A stretch of 64,000 nucleotides of DNA from Acidobacteriota bacterium (GTDB lineage Bacteria > Acidobacteriota > Terriglobia > Terriglobales > Acidobacteriaceae), in NCBI GenBank assembly GCA_021779935.1, contig JAJXZT010000061.1, positions 1 to 64,000 of the forward strand, read 5' to 3'. Shown here in pieces: positions 16,186-25,211 of the stretch. The position numbers and the translations under genes are program-made. The notes beneath the pieces are model-generated. The model had not been told where the DNA came from and searched no databases. It was given only the letters and a program-made list of their open reading frames with translations. How positions within the stretch are numbered: the stretch's first letter is position 1; each line of letters opens with the position of its first letter.

Positions 16186-18066
16186 ATGCGAAAATACCTT
16201 GCGGTTCTCATCCCCCTGATCCTTTGTGCCGTTTCCGCCGTTTCTCAGAATGCCCCTGCGTTGCGCCACGACCGCTCCGTGGATAAGTGGGCCGACAAAA
16301 CCCTTCGGAAGATGTCGCTGGAAGAGAAGGTCGGGCAGATGTTCGTCGTCTGGGCCCGCGTTCAATTCCTGAACATCAACAACCCCGAGTACGCTCATCT
16401 CCGCGACGAAATTCAGAAGTACCACGTCGGAGGCTTCGGACTCACGGTTCCCGTCGAAGGCCCAACCCTCGCCAAGAGCTTGCCTCTTGAAGCCGCCGTG
16501 ATGACCAATGAGTTGCAGCGGGACTCGAAGCTCCCGCTCTTCATCGCCGCCGATTTTGAGCGCGGACTCAGCATGAGGCTCAATGGCGCAACCGCCTTCC
16601 CGCACGCCATGGCCTTCGGCGCCACCGGCAATAAGGACTACGCCTACCAGTCCGGAAAGATCACGGCGGAAGAGTCGCGCGCCATCGGCGTGCAGTGGAA
16701 CTGGTTTCCCGACGCCGACGTCAACTCCAATCCGGCCAACCCCATCATCAACACGCGCTCCTTTGGCGAAGACCCGGCGATGGTCAGCCAGATGGTGACG
16801 GCATACATTGCCGGCGCGCACGCCGGAGGCATGCTCACCACCGCCAAACATTTTCCCGGCCACGGCGACACCGACACGGACACCCACTTGGCCATGGCGC
16901 GCGTCAACGGAGACATGCAGCGCCTGGAGTCGCTGGAGTTGCCTCCCTTCAAGGCCGCCATCGCGGCCGGCGTTGACGCCATCATGGTCGCTCACGTCAC
17001 CGTTCCCGCGCTTGAACCCGATCCCGACAAAGTCGCCACGATTTCGCACAACATCGTTACCGGCCTGCTCAAGGACAAGATGGGCTTCAAGGGACTGGTT
17101 GTGACGGATGCTCTTGAAATGAACGGTCTTATGCGCCTCTTCCAACCAGGAACGCGGGCGGAAATGTCGGCCAGGGCTGCCGTGGCGGCTGTTCTCGCCG
17201 GCGACGACATGCTGCTCATCCCGGGAGACCTCGACGGAGCCTACAACGGCGTGCTGAATGCCGTCCGCTCCGGACAAATACAGGAAAGCCGCATCAATGA
17301 CTCGGTTCGGAAGATCCTCGTCGCCAAGGCCTCCGTCGGCTTGAATAAGCACCGTTTCGTCGACATCAACGCCGTCAACAAGATCGTGGCCTCTCCGGAA
17401 AGCCTCGCCCTGGCGCAGCAAATCGCGGATGACGCCGTAACCCTGGTTCGCGACAATCACCAGGTTTTCCCCCTGGAACCCTCCGCCGCCGGAACTTCTC
17501 AGTCTGGCCTTGCGTATCATGCAGAGGGGCCTGGGGGGAACAGCGTGCTTGCCGTAATTTTTTCAGACGACGTTCGTGGCGACTCCGGTCGCGTGCTCGA
17601 GCGCCAGCTCCGTTCCCGCATTCACGATGCTCGCGTGATCTACGTGGATGAAGGCACCGCCGGTCCGCGCACGCCGGAGATCATGGATCTCGTAGCCAAG
17701 GCGCATGCCGTCATAGCCGCTGTTTACGTTGCTCCCTCCGCTGGTCGCACCGCGAAAGGCGGGAATTCGGCTGGTTCCATCGCCATGGACGAAGGTCAAG
17801 CCGCCCTGCTGCACCAGATCCTACAGGCGGCAAATTCGCGCACGGCGGTCGTAGCGCTGGGAAATCCCTACGTCGCTTCCTCCGTCCCCGAGGTGCAGAA
17901 TTACATCTGCACCTTCTCGAACGCCCCAGTTTCAGAGATCAGTGCCGTGAAGGCGCTGTTTGGCGAAATTCCCATGCGCGGGCATTTGCCGGTAACCATT
18001 CCCGGCATCGCACCGCGTGGCTTCAGCCTGCTCGATAAACCGGCGCAGCCGGCTTCGGGCTCTTAG
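16186..18066 (+). CDS. Exported GH3 beta-N-acetylhexosaminidase-like hydrolase
   Basis: 626 residues with an N-terminal signal peptide (MRKYLAVLIPLILCAVSAVS). The GH3 catalytic barrel has the NagZ-type motif KHFPGHGDTDTDTH at about 221-234, whose His/Asp dyad acts as acid/base in NagZ enzymes. The nucleophile is in VVTDALEM (Asp ~308). A second alpha/beta domain with a long C-terminal part (residues ~400-626) makes it larger than cytoplasmic NagZ of about 340 residues, resembling secreted two-domain members. Expected substrates are N-acetylglucosaminides from cell wall or chitin. It is followed 23 bases later by a lipoprotein gene. Confidence 0.87.
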   Translation: MRKYLAVLIPLILCAVSAVSQNAPALRHDRSVDKWADKTLRKMSLEEKVGQMFVVWARVQFLNINNPEYAHLRDEIQKYHVGGFGLTVPVEGPTLAKSLPLEAAVMTNELQRDSKLPLFIAADFERGLSMRLNGATAFPHAMAFGATGNKDYAYQSGKITAEESRAIGVQWNWFPDADVNSNPANPIINTRSFGEDPAMVSQMVTAYIAGAHAGGMLTTAKHFPGHGDTDTDTHLAMARVNGDMQRLESLELPPFKAAIAAGVDAIMVAHVTVPALEPDPDKVATISHNIVTGLLKDKMGFKGLVVTDALEMNGLMRLFQPGTRAEMSARAAVAAVLAGDDMLLIPGDLDGAYNGVLNAVRSGQIQESRINDSVRKILVAKASVGLNKHRFVDINAVNKIVASPESLALAQQIADDAVTLVRDNHQVFPLEPSAAGTSQSGLAYHAEGPGGNSVLAVIFSDDVRGDSGRVLERQLRSRIHDARVIYVDEGTAGPRTPEIMDLVAKAHAVIAAVYVAPSAGRTAKGGNSAGSIAMDEGQAALLHQILQAANSRTAVVALGNPYVASSVPEVQNYICTFSNAPVSEISAVKALFGEIPMRGHLPVTIPGIAPRGFSLLDKPAQPASGS

Positions 18067-18089
18067 TATTGTTTCAGTGGAGGATCATC

Positions 18090-18734
18090 ATGAAACGGTC
18101 AGCCGTCGTCCCAGCTACGCTGCTCCTCGCAATTGCGGTCACCTTCGTGATTGCCTTCTCGGCTTGCACGGTTACCAAGCAAGGCGAGGGCGACAACAAA
18201 AGGGTAGACATCCGTACACCCCTCGGTGACATGAAGGTAAACACCGATGTTAATCATGTGGACACTGGCCTTGCCGTGTATCCGAACGCCAAATTGATGC
18301 CAAAAACTGGCGACGATGAGGGCCGGGCCAATGTAAACATGGACACTCCCTTCTTCGGACTGAAGGTCGCCGCCGTCAAATACACCTCCGATGACTCCCC
18401 CGCCAAGGTCCTCTCGTTCTATCAAAATGAGCTAAAAAAATATGGTGACGTCATCGCCTGCCAAGGCGGTTCGCATACCAGCTACACGTATAAGGGGAAG
18501 GACAAAAATGGTGACCGCCCCGTCAGTTGTGACTCCGGCACCACCCACATCACCATCACCACCGACTCAAACGGCGGCATGAAGGTGAGCAATTCGAAAG
18601 ACAACATTGAACTCAAGGTCGGCACCGACAAGAACCAGCACATCGTTGCGGTCAAGCCCTCCGGCACTGGAACGCAATTCACGCTTGTCTACGTCCGAGT
18701 GCATGGCGGCAACGACAAAGGTGACGCCATTTAA
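18090..18734 (+). CDS. Putative lipoprotein of unknown function
   Basis: 214 residues. A signal peptide ends in AFSAC, a lipobox-like site with Cys at position 26. The mature protein is polar and beta-rich (GLAVYPNAKLMPKTGDD, then FFGLKVAAVKYTSDDSPAKVLSFYQNELKKYG). The latter resembles the Y(x)S..SPxxVxxFYxxxLxxxG pattern of small envelope lipoproteins that I have seen in Acidobacteria. GGAGG (18079-18083) precedes the ATG at the right distance. The start codon at 18069 is not needed. It is downstream of the GH3 gene, probably co-transcribed. Confidence 0.75.
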   Translation: MKRSAVVPATLLLAIAVTFVIAFSACTVTKQGEGDNKRVDIRTPLGDMKVNTDVNHVDTGLAVYPNAKLMPKTGDDEGRANVNMDTPFFGLKVAAVKYTSDDSPAKVLSFYQNELKKYGDVIACQGGSHTSYTYKGKDKNGDRPVSCDSGTTHITITTDSNGGMKVSNSKDNIELKVGTDKNQHIVAVKPSGTGTQFTLVYVRVHGGNDKGDAI

Positions 18735-18809
18735 CCTGCATTCACAGCGCGGGCGGTCTCCAGGGCGTCAAGCCTTGCACCGCTCTCGCGCTGCTGTTAC
18801 CTTGCATTT

Positions 18810-19559
18810 GTGGAACATCCATGTCCAAAGTGCGGCGCTTCCGTGGTAAACGGGACGCCCTTCTGTTCGCAGTGCGGTGCACCTCAGATCAGGGTATCGA
18901 TTCAGGCAGAGCCGCTTCCGTCCGCCACTGAACCCCTTCCACCCGGCACTCCGGAGGACATTCAACCTCCGGCCGAGCCTGTTGTTCCGCCCGCATTTCC
19001 CGTGATTCCGCCGCCGCACATGGCGTTTCCTGCCGCGAATCTCGACCGGATCAACTGGCGCGATGCCATGATCGGCATTCTGATCGCCGGCATCGTTGGC
19101 GGCTTCGCCACCCTGGTTTTCTCCGCCGTGATTCCGTTTCTGCCGTTCACTGCGCTATGCATGATTGCCTGCGGAGGCATCGCCGTAAGCCTCTATGGAC
19201 ACCGTGCGCACGCCATTCACGTAAAGCCCTCGCAAGGCTTTCGCGTTGGAGCGCTCGCCGGACTTGTCGGGTTTCTCTTGACCTCGATCATCGCGCTTGT
19301 AGACTTGACCTCCGCCTACGCCCGCTCCCAGATTCGCCTCCAGATTCAGGAGCAGGCCAATAAAGCGATGGCCTCAGCTACAGACGCCGCCTCCCGCGAC
19401 GCCATCCAATCCATCGTCAGCCGCACTTACACCAATTCCGGATTGTTTTCGCTGTTCCTGATTTTCCTGGCGATTTTTGGGGTGCTATTCATTTTTTTGA
19501 GCGGATTCGGCGGTCTTCTCGGCGCCTGGCTTTTTGGCCGAAAACCGCACGAACAATAA
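18810..19559 (+). CDS. Zinc-ribbon membrane protein
   Basis: 249 residues starting with GTG. The first 25 residues form a rubredoxin-like zinc ribbon (CPKCGASVVNGTPFCSQCG). A proline-rich linker of about 45 residues follows, then hydrophobic segments at about residues 85-105, 108-128, 146-168 and 215-245, separated by an amphipathic stretch (QIRLQIQEQANKAMASATDAASRD). This fusion of a ribbon and a small membrane domain is common and uncharacterised. The gene ends 100 bases before pyrR. Confidence 0.7.
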   Translation: MEHPCPKCGASVVNGTPFCSQCGAPQIRVSIQAEPLPSATEPLPPGTPEDIQPPAEPVVPPAFPVIPPPHMAFPAANLDRINWRDAMIGILIAGIVGGFATLVFSAVIPFLPFTALCMIACGGIAVSLYGHRAHAIHVKPSQGFRVGALAGLVGFLLTSIIALVDLTSAYARSQIRLQIQEQANKAMASATDAASRDAIQSIVSRTYTNSGLFSLFLIFLAIFGVLFIFLSGFGGLLGAWLFGRKPHEQ

Positions 19560-19659
19560 GGCGAGCCCGAGCAACTTCTCGTCCTCCAGTTCCAAGCCGA
19601 CTTTCTGCAGATATGTGCTGTTGCCCGCTCCCTCCGCCATCCCGTATCATCGGAAGGCT

Positions 19660-20232
19660 ATGAACGCGACTTCCCGCCCAGCAAACCTCCATGAGAAGGG
19701 GCAGCTTATGTCTGCCTCCGAAATCGAACGCACGCTCGTACGCCTTGCGCACGAAATCGTGGAGAAAAATAACGGAATTGAAAACATCGGTCTGGTTGGC
19801 ATCAAGCGCCGTGGCATTCCAATCGCCCAGCGCCTTGCCAGGCACATCGAACGCATCGAGAAGGCTCCCGTACCGGTGGGCACTCTCGACATCACGCTCT
19901 ACCGCGACGATCTTTCCACGGTTGGCCCCAAGCCGGTAGTGCAGCCCACGCCGATGGAGTTCGACATCGTCGGCAAGGATATCGTCATCTGTGACGATGT
20001 TCTCTACACCGGGCGCACGGTTCGCGCCGCTCTCGACGCACTCTTCGACCACGGTCGCCCGCGCCGCGTGCAGTTGCTGGTGCTCATCGATCGTGGCCAT
20101 CGCGAACTGCCCATCGAAGCGACATTCGTCGGTCGCCGTGTGCAGACCAGCGATCTGGAGATCATCGAGGTAAAACTGCAGGAAACCGACCAGTTGGAGA
20201 AAGTGCTTCTGGTTGAACGCGACGCCCTGTAA
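19660..20232 (+). CDS. pyrR: PyrR uracil phosphoribosyltransferase/regulator
   Basis: About 190 residues. It has the PRTase fold with the PRPP-binding motif IVICDDVLYTGRTVRAALDAL and the N-terminal signature EKGQLMSASEIERTLVRLAHEI. PyrR proteins bind pyr mRNA under high UMP and have weak uracil phosphoribosyltransferase activity. The ATG at 19660 reproduces the family N-terminus; a better Shine-Dalgarno (AAGGGG) precedes the internal ATG at 19708. It begins the pyrR-pyrB-pyrC operon (12 bases to pyrB). I do not see a clear PyrR anti-antiterminator loop in the 100 bases upstream, so regulation by attenuation is unproven here. Confidence 0.9.
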   Translation: MNATSRPANLHEKGQLMSASEIERTLVRLAHEIVEKNNGIENIGLVGIKRRGIPIAQRLARHIERIEKAPVPVGTLDITLYRDDLSTVGPKPVVQPTPMEFDIVGKDIVICDDVLYTGRTVRAALDALFDHGRPRRVQLLVLIDRGHRELPIEATFVGRRVQTSDLEIIEVKLQETDQLEKVLLVERDAL

Positions 20233-20244
20233 AGGCTGGTTCTC

Positions 20245-21153
20245 ATGAACGGCAAGCCGCGATCTCTGCTCGGGATCGAACCGCTCACCTCCCGGCAGAT
20301 CATCGACTTCCTCTCCGCTGCCCGGAAGATGGACCCTAAGCGGCCGCGCACCACTCTTCGTGGCCGCCGCATCGCCCTTCTTTTTTACGAAAACTCGACT
20401 CGCACCCGCGTCAGCTTTGAGGTTGCCGCCAAGTCGCTGGGCGCGAGCACGGTCGTCATGCACGCCAGTTCGTCGAGTATCGAGAAGGGGGAATCGCTGA
20501 AGGACACTGGTCTGACGTTGCAATCCATCGTCGACGCCATCGTCGTTCGGCACCCAAACTCCGGCGCTCCCACGCTTCTCTCTCGCATCCTCGACATCCC
20601 CATCGTCAACGCCGGCGATGGCATGCACGAGCATCCATCGCAGGCGCTGCTCGATGCCTTCACGATTCTCGAGCACAAGAAAACGCTCAAGGGGCTGAAG
20701 ATCGTCACGGTCGGGGATATCTATCACAGTCGGGTGGCGCGCAGCGACGCGCATCTCTTCACCAAGCTTGGCGCACACGTGACATTCTGCGGCCCGGAAG
20801 TCCTGCTCCCCGAGGAAGCCACTCAGCTCGCGCCCGGCATCCGCATCGTCCGCGACATGGACGAGGCGCTTACCGGCGCCGATGTCGTCATGATGCTCCG
20901 CGTACAACAGGAGCGCCTCTCCGGATTGCAGATCAACCTGGACGAATACATCCGGCGCTATCAACTCAACCCTCGGCGCGTGAAGCTTGCGAAAAAGAAC
21001 GCGCTCGTCATGCATCCCGGCCCGATGATCCGCGGCATGGAGATGACCGACGAAGTTGCCGACGGCCCACAGTCCGTGGTGCTCGAACAGGTCCTGAACG
21101 GCGTGAAAGTCCGCATGGCAATTCTTGCATCAATTCTCGGAGGCCGCCGATGA
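20245..21153 (+). CDS. pyrB: Aspartate carbamoyltransferase catalytic subunit
   Basis: A 302-residue ATCase, the committed pyrimidine step joining carbamoyl phosphate and aspartate. The carbamoyl-phosphate site FYENSTRTRVSFE and HPSQALLDAFT are intact, as is the GDIYHSRVARSD segment of the aspartate domain and the C-terminal MHPGPMIRGMEM. AAAGG precedes the start at 9 bases. It overlaps pyrC by 4 bases (ATGA), so translation is coupled. No pyrI is adjacent, implying the PyrB-PyrC style enzyme found with a downstream dihydroorotase. Confidence 0.97.
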   Translation: MNGKPRSLLGIEPLTSRQIIDFLSAARKMDPKRPRTTLRGRRIALLFYENSTRTRVSFEVAAKSLGASTVVMHASSSSIEKGESLKDTGLTLQSIVDAIVVRHPNSGAPTLLSRILDIPIVNAGDGMHEHPSQALLDAFTILEHKKTLKGLKIVTVGDIYHSRVARSDAHLFTKLGAHVTFCGPEVLLPEEATQLAPGIRIVRDMDEALTGADVVMMLRVQQERLSGLQINLDEYIRRYQLNPRRVKLAKKNALVMHPGPMIRGMEMTDEVADGPQSVVLEQVLNGVKVRMAILASILGGRR

Positions 21154-22430
21154 ACAGCTTACTCATCCGTGGTGGCCACCTCGTAGACCCTGCGCAGAAC
21201 ATCGACGAACCGCGCGACATCCTGATCGTCGATGGGCGCGTCGCGGAAGTGGGCGCCCCTGGCAAATTGCAGTCCGCCGACAAAGTGGTGAACGCTCTCG
21301 GACTCATCGTTGCTCCTGGGTTGATCGATCTTCACGTTCATCTTCGCGAGCCCGGCCAGACGCACAAGGAGACCATCGCGACCGGCACCGCTGCGGCAGC
21401 TGCTGGCGGATTCACTTCCGTTTGCGCGATGCCCAACACCAAGCCAGTAAACGATTCTCCGGCGATCACCCGCTGGATGCAGGACCCCGAACGCGGCGCC
21501 GTCGTCAATGTATTTCCCATCGCGGCCGCCACTGCCGGCAGCGCCGGGGAAAAACTTTCCGACTTTGCGGCACTTTGCCGTGCGGGTGCCGTCGCCGTCA
21601 GCGACGATGGCAAGCCGATCCTCGATGACGCACTCATGCACGAAGCGCTGGCAACCGCCGCGCGGCTCGGCATCCCGGTCATTCAACACGCGGAAGACAC
21701 TCGCCTCACCGCCTCCGCGCCGATGCACCTCGGCGTAACTTCATTTCGCCTCGGACTCCGCGGCCAACCCGCCGAAGCCGAGTGGAAGATCGTGGAACGC
21801 GACATTCGCCTCGCCGAGATGGCGGGAGCGCAACTGCACGTTGCGCACATCTCCACCAGGGAAGGGCTCGCGCTGGTGCGAGAGGCCAAGCAGCGCGGTC
21901 TGAAAGTAAGTGCCGAGGCCTGCCCGCACTACTTCCTGTTTACCGACGAAAATTGCGCCGATTATGACACGCGCTACAAGATGAATCCTCCGCTGCGCAC
22001 TGCCGCCGATCGCGATGCCCTGCTTCACGGCCTCGTCGATGGCACGCTCGATATCATCGCAAGCGATCACGCGCCGCACGCGAAGTTTGAGAAATTCGTC
22101 GAGTTCGACCGCGCAGCCTTCGGCATCACCGGCCTGGAGATTGTTGTGGGCGCGACGCTAACGCACCTCCATCGTGCGCGCAAGGTACCGCTAAAACGAA
22201 TTATTGAGTTGCTTTCGACGAATCCTGCTCGCATCGTTCACCTCGAAGGCCGCGGCACGCTCGCACCTGGAGCGCATGCCGACGTGACCGTCCTTGATCC
22301 GAAGAAGCGCTGGATTTACGATCTCTCCAAGACGCTCTCGAAGTCGCGCAATGCGCCTTATGGTGGCATGGAGTTCTACGGAAAAGTCATGAAGACGATT
22401 GTTGCCGGAAACATTGTCTTCGAAGCATAA
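21150..22430 (+). CDS. pyrC: Dihydroorotase
   Basis: A 426-residue type I dihydroorotase of the amidohydrolase superfamily. The metal motif DLHVHLREPGQTHKET is intact, with later metal-ligand His residues in IQHAEDT and LHVAHIS and the catalytic Asp in ASDHAPHAKFEK. The MPNTKPV segment is present. It converts carbamoyl aspartate to dihydroorotate. It is the third gene of the pyrR-pyrB-pyrC set, and a good rho-independent terminator follows at 22454-22484. The intact active site argues for a working enzyme rather than the inactive scaffold type. Confidence 0.95.
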   Translation: MNSLLIRGGHLVDPAQNIDEPRDILIVDGRVAEVGAPGKLQSADKVVNALGLIVAPGLIDLHVHLREPGQTHKETIATGTAAAAAGGFTSVCAMPNTKPVNDSPAITRWMQDPERGAVVNVFPIAAATAGSAGEKLSDFAALCRAGAVAVSDDGKPILDDALMHEALATAARLGIPVIQHAEDTRLTASAPMHLGVTSFRLGLRGQPAEAEWKIVERDIRLAEMAGAQLHVAHISTREGLALVREAKQRGLKVSAEACPHYFLFTDENCADYDTRYKMNPPLRTAADRDALLHGLVDGTLDIIASDHAPHAKFEKFVEFDRAAFGITGLEIVVGATLTHLHRARKVPLKRIIELLSTNPARIVHLEGRGTLAPGAHADVTVLDPKKRWIYDLSKTLSKSRNAPYGGMEFYGKVMKTIVAGNIVFEA

Positions 22431-22453
22431 CTTCGAAAATATTCTCACCGATG

Positions 22454-22484
22454 ATCGGCGGCTGACTTGGCCGCCGATTTATTC
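22454..22484 (+). terminator. Rho-independent terminator of the pyr operon
   Basis: ATCGGCGGC (22454-22462) pairs with GCCGCCGAT (22470-22478) around 7 bases and is followed by TTATTCT. It is 24 bases past the pyrC stop. Confidence 0.85.
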
Positions 22485-22518
22485 TGTTACTCTTGGGATG
22501 TTGGTTTCCGTGTAGGCA

Positions 22519-24096
22519 ATGCCGAATTTAGACCATATTTTGCAGACCGTCTTTGGGCTCCATCAGTTCCGGCCTCATCAGCGCGAGGTCATCCAGGACA
22601 TTCTCGACAAAAAAGACGTTGTCTGCGTCATGCCGACGGGCGCCGGCAAGAGTCTCTGCTTCCAACTGCCGGCGGTTGCACTGGGCGGTCTCACCATCAT
22701 CGTCTCGCCGTTGATTTCGCTGATGGCCGATCAGGTCGTGCAGTTGCGCCGGCTCAAGGTTCCCACTCTTCTGCTCAACAGTTCTCAAACATTTGACCAG
22801 CAACGTCGCGTGCTTCACGAACTTGCCAATGGATTCGCCGGGTTGCTCTACATTGCTCCGGAGCGCTTCTCTGCGCCATCGTTCCAGAGGCTCGTCCCGC
22901 GCTTGCGACCGCGTTTGTTCGTCATCGATGAAGCCCACTGCGTCAGTTTCTGGGGACACGACTTCCGCCCGGAATACATGCGACTCCGCGAACTGCGCAC
23001 GCAACTCGGGTCTCCGGTGACCGTCGCCGTCACGGCCACTGCAACGCCGCAGGTTCGGCAGGACATCGTCGACATGCTGGCTCTCGAACATCCGCAGCTC
23101 CATGTCACCGGTTTCGACCGGCCGAACCTTTCCTATGCATGCCGGCACTTCGAGCGCGCTTCCGAGAAGGACGCAGCGTTGCTGCGCTTCCTTGAAAACC
23201 GCACCGGAAGCGGCATTGTCTACTGTTCCACCCGCCGCGCCGTGGAGGAACTGGCCGCACTCTTCGAGGAGAAATTTCCCAGCCGCGAAGTTTGCGCGTA
23301 TCACGCAGGGATGGATCAGGCCGCGCGAAAGAAGAGTCACACGCGTTTCATGGATTGCGAAGACGTACTGGCTGTCGCCACCAACGCTTTTGGCATGGGC
23401 ATCAATAAGCCGAACATCCGCTTCGTCGTCCACTACAACTTGCCGGGAAGTTTGGAAGCTTATTACCAGGAGGCGGGACGTGCAGGCCGCGATGGTCAAC
23501 CGGCAGCATGTGTGCTTTACCACGCTAACCGCGACCTGCGCACGCAGGAGTTCTTCATCGACCACATCGGCGAGAACAACGATTCCCTGGCGGAGAGCGC
23601 GATCCTTGCCTTACAGCAGCACGCCCGGCGAAAACTTGACCTGATGTTGCGCTACGCTACCCAGGGACAATGCCGTCGCCAGCATATTTTGGACTATTTT
23701 GGCGAGAGGAAAACAGTCAGTTCCTGTGAGTGCGACATCTGCCAACTTCTTCGCACTCACCGCTATCGCCCCGATCCCTCGGCTGTGGCTCGCCGCGCAG
23801 AGCATGAAAAAGCACTCGACTCTAAGAGCACAAAGCACCGGGCCTCCAAATCGCAAGAATCGCATTCCATAAACGCCAATGCGGAGGACCTTTTCCAGAG
23901 ACTTCGCCAAGTGCGCCTTGAACTTGCCCGCGAAAACGACTGGCCCGCCTACTGCATCTTCCACGACCGGCACTTGCGCGAAATTGCATCAACCCTGCCG
24001 CGTTCGATTGAATCATTGGCGGGAATTAAAGGCATTGGAATTAACAAGGCTGCGAAGTTCGGCCCCGCCATCCTCGCTGCTCTCGCCAAGGAATAA
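22519..24096 (+). CDS. recQ: ATP-dependent DNA helicase RecQ
   Basis: A 525-residue 3'-5' DNA helicase of recombination and repair. Motif I MPTGAGKSLCFQLPA, motif II DEAHCVSFWGHDFRPEYM, motif III AVTATATPQVR, the motif IV-VI region (YHAGMDQAARK, TNAFGMGINKPNIRFVVHYNLPGS, QEAGRAGRDG) and a RecQ zinc-binding helix (CRRQHILDYFGE then CECDIC) are visible. The C-terminal 75 residues form an HRDC domain (LFQRLRQVRLELARENDWPAYCIFHDRHLREIA). The RQC winged helix appears shortened between the zinc site and HRDC. It is a single gene, converging on the MetX-like gene with 5 bases between stops. Confidence 0.94.
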   Translation: MPNLDHILQTVFGLHQFRPHQREVIQDILDKKDVVCVMPTGAGKSLCFQLPAVALGGLTIIVSPLISLMADQVVQLRRLKVPTLLLNSSQTFDQQRRVLHELANGFAGLLYIAPERFSAPSFQRLVPRLRPRLFVIDEAHCVSFWGHDFRPEYMRLRELRTQLGSPVTVAVTATATPQVRQDIVDMLALEHPQLHVTGFDRPNLSYACRHFERASEKDAALLRFLENRTGSGIVYCSTRRAVEELAALFEEKFPSREVCAYHAGMDQAARKKSHTRFMDCEDVLAVATNAFGMGINKPNIRFVVHYNLPGSLEAYYQEAGRAGRDGQPAACVLYHANRDLRTQEFFIDHIGENNDSLAESAILALQQHARRKLDLMLRYATQGQCRRQHILDYFGERKTVSSCECDICQLLRTHRYRPDPSAVARRAEHEKALDSKSTKHRASKSQESHSINANAEDLFQRLRQVRLELARENDWPAYCIFHDRHLREIASTLPRSIESLAGIKGIGINKAAKFGPAILAALAKE

Positions 24097-24101
24097 CCTC
24101 A

Positions 24102-25133
24102 CTACTTGCCCGTCGCCAGAAATGTCTGCACCACCGGAACCAATTTGTCGTGCTCGCAACCGACGGCGCTGTGCCCGCAATCGGAGTGAAGTACGAACGT
24201 CTGCGCGTCGAGATACTTCGCAATTTCCAGCGCCGGCGTTGGATTCACCATGTGGTCCTGCGCCGAGACAATGATCAGAAACTTCGCCTTCAAATTTTTC
24301 GCCGCCTGTTGCAGCGTCTCTCCGGGCGCGATGTCCTGTGCGATCATCGCCTGCAACTGCCGCATGCGGTCATTGGGATCGAAGTGTGCCGCCTCGATTT
24401 TTTCGGCGAACTGCGGATAGGGACTCGCAGGTGTGTGCTCCACCTGGTATTCCGGCGTGTTGATGTGCAACCAATGTATGTCTGCCACCACGGGCATTTC
24501 CGGTTCGCCCTGGTAGTTGCCATTCTTCCAGTTCGGGTCTCTCTCAATTGCCTGCAACTCGGCGCGCCACAGGATCAAGTCGTAAGAGGTCTGGCGCGGT
24601 GTTCCGACGATCGGTATCGCGAGGTCAAAGAAGTTCGGGTACGATGCCGCCCACTGGAAAGTCTGCATGCCTCCCATGGAAATTCCGGCCACCGCGTGCA
24701 GATGATTCAGTTTCAGCACCTCGGTCGCCAACCGGTACTCCGCGCTCACCATGTCGCGAATCGTGATTTCCGGAAACTGCATGCGCGGCTGCACCGTGCT
24801 GTTTGAAGGCGAAGAGGAAATACCGTTCGCCAGCGCGTCCACGGTGATAACAAAATATTTCGTGGAATCAAAAATATTTCCCGGTCCCACGACTGACGCC
24901 AGGTTGGCCGACGTTCCTCCAAACCATGTCGGAATCATCACGGCGTTGTCCGCTGCGGCGTCAAGCTTGCCGTAGGTCCGATAGCCAAGCCGGCAGTCGT
25001 GGATCACCTGCCCGCTCTCAAGTTTGCAATCGCCAAGATTCGCAACCTGCTGTACGCCGTCGGCGGCCATCGCGGAGAGCGAGAACAAGATCACCGCACA
25101 CAGCACAATCCAAAAGTTCCGCCTGATCACCAT
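24102..25133 (-). CDS. Exported MetX-like alpha/beta hydrolase
   Basis: 343 residues with a signal peptide (RRNFWIVLCAVILFSLSAMAA). The mature domain has the homoserine acetyltransferase-like fold: GISMGGMQTFQWAASYP (nucleophile Ser), a candidate Asp in SAQDHMVNP and a candidate His in DCGHSAVGCE. Cytoplasmic MetX enzymes carry no signal peptide, so a role in methionine synthesis is unlikely; an exported esterase or acyltransferase is a better guess. The ATG at 25133 is preceded by AGGAGGGGA; a GTG three bases later is also possible. It lies downstream of kbl, separated by a strong hairpin. Confidence 0.8.
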   Translation of the reverse strand: MVIRRNFWIVLCAVILFSLSAMAADGVQQVANLGDCKLESGQVIHDCRLGYRTYGKLDAAADNAVMIPTWFGGTSANLASVVGPGNIFDSTKYFVITVDALANGISSSPSNSTVQPRMQFPEITIRDMVSAEYRLATEVLKLNHLHAVAGISMGGMQTFQWAASYPNFFDLAIPIVGTPRQTSYDLILWRAELQAIERDPNWKNGNYQGEPEMPVVADIHWLHINTPEYQVEHTPASPYPQFAEKIEAAHFDPNDRMRQLQAMIAQDIAPGETLQQAAKNLKAKFLIIVSAQDHMVNPTPALEIAKYLDAQTFVLHSDCGHSAVGCEHDKLVPVVQTFLATGK

Positions 25134-25165
25134 TCCCCTCCTGAACATCTTCTCCGCAAAATAGC

Positions 25166-25190
25166 ACAGCGGACGCAATGCGTCCGCTGT
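25166..25190 (-). terminator. 12-bp palindromic hairpin after kbl
   Basis: ACAGCGGACGCA (25166-25177) and TGCGTCCGCTGT (25179-25190) form a palindrome around one base, so a stem of about 9 pairs with a short loop is realistic. On the minus strand CTATTTTGC follows. It lies 22 bases past the kbl stop, fitting a terminator or 3' stabiliser. Confidence 0.55.
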
Positions 25191-25211
25191 TTCCTGCAGG
25201 TACCTGCGTTC

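Noticed and set aside
19560-19660. PyrR-binding attenuator upstream of pyrR
   Set aside because: I could not find the conserved PyrR loop or a terminator/antiterminator pair in the 100 bases before the start.
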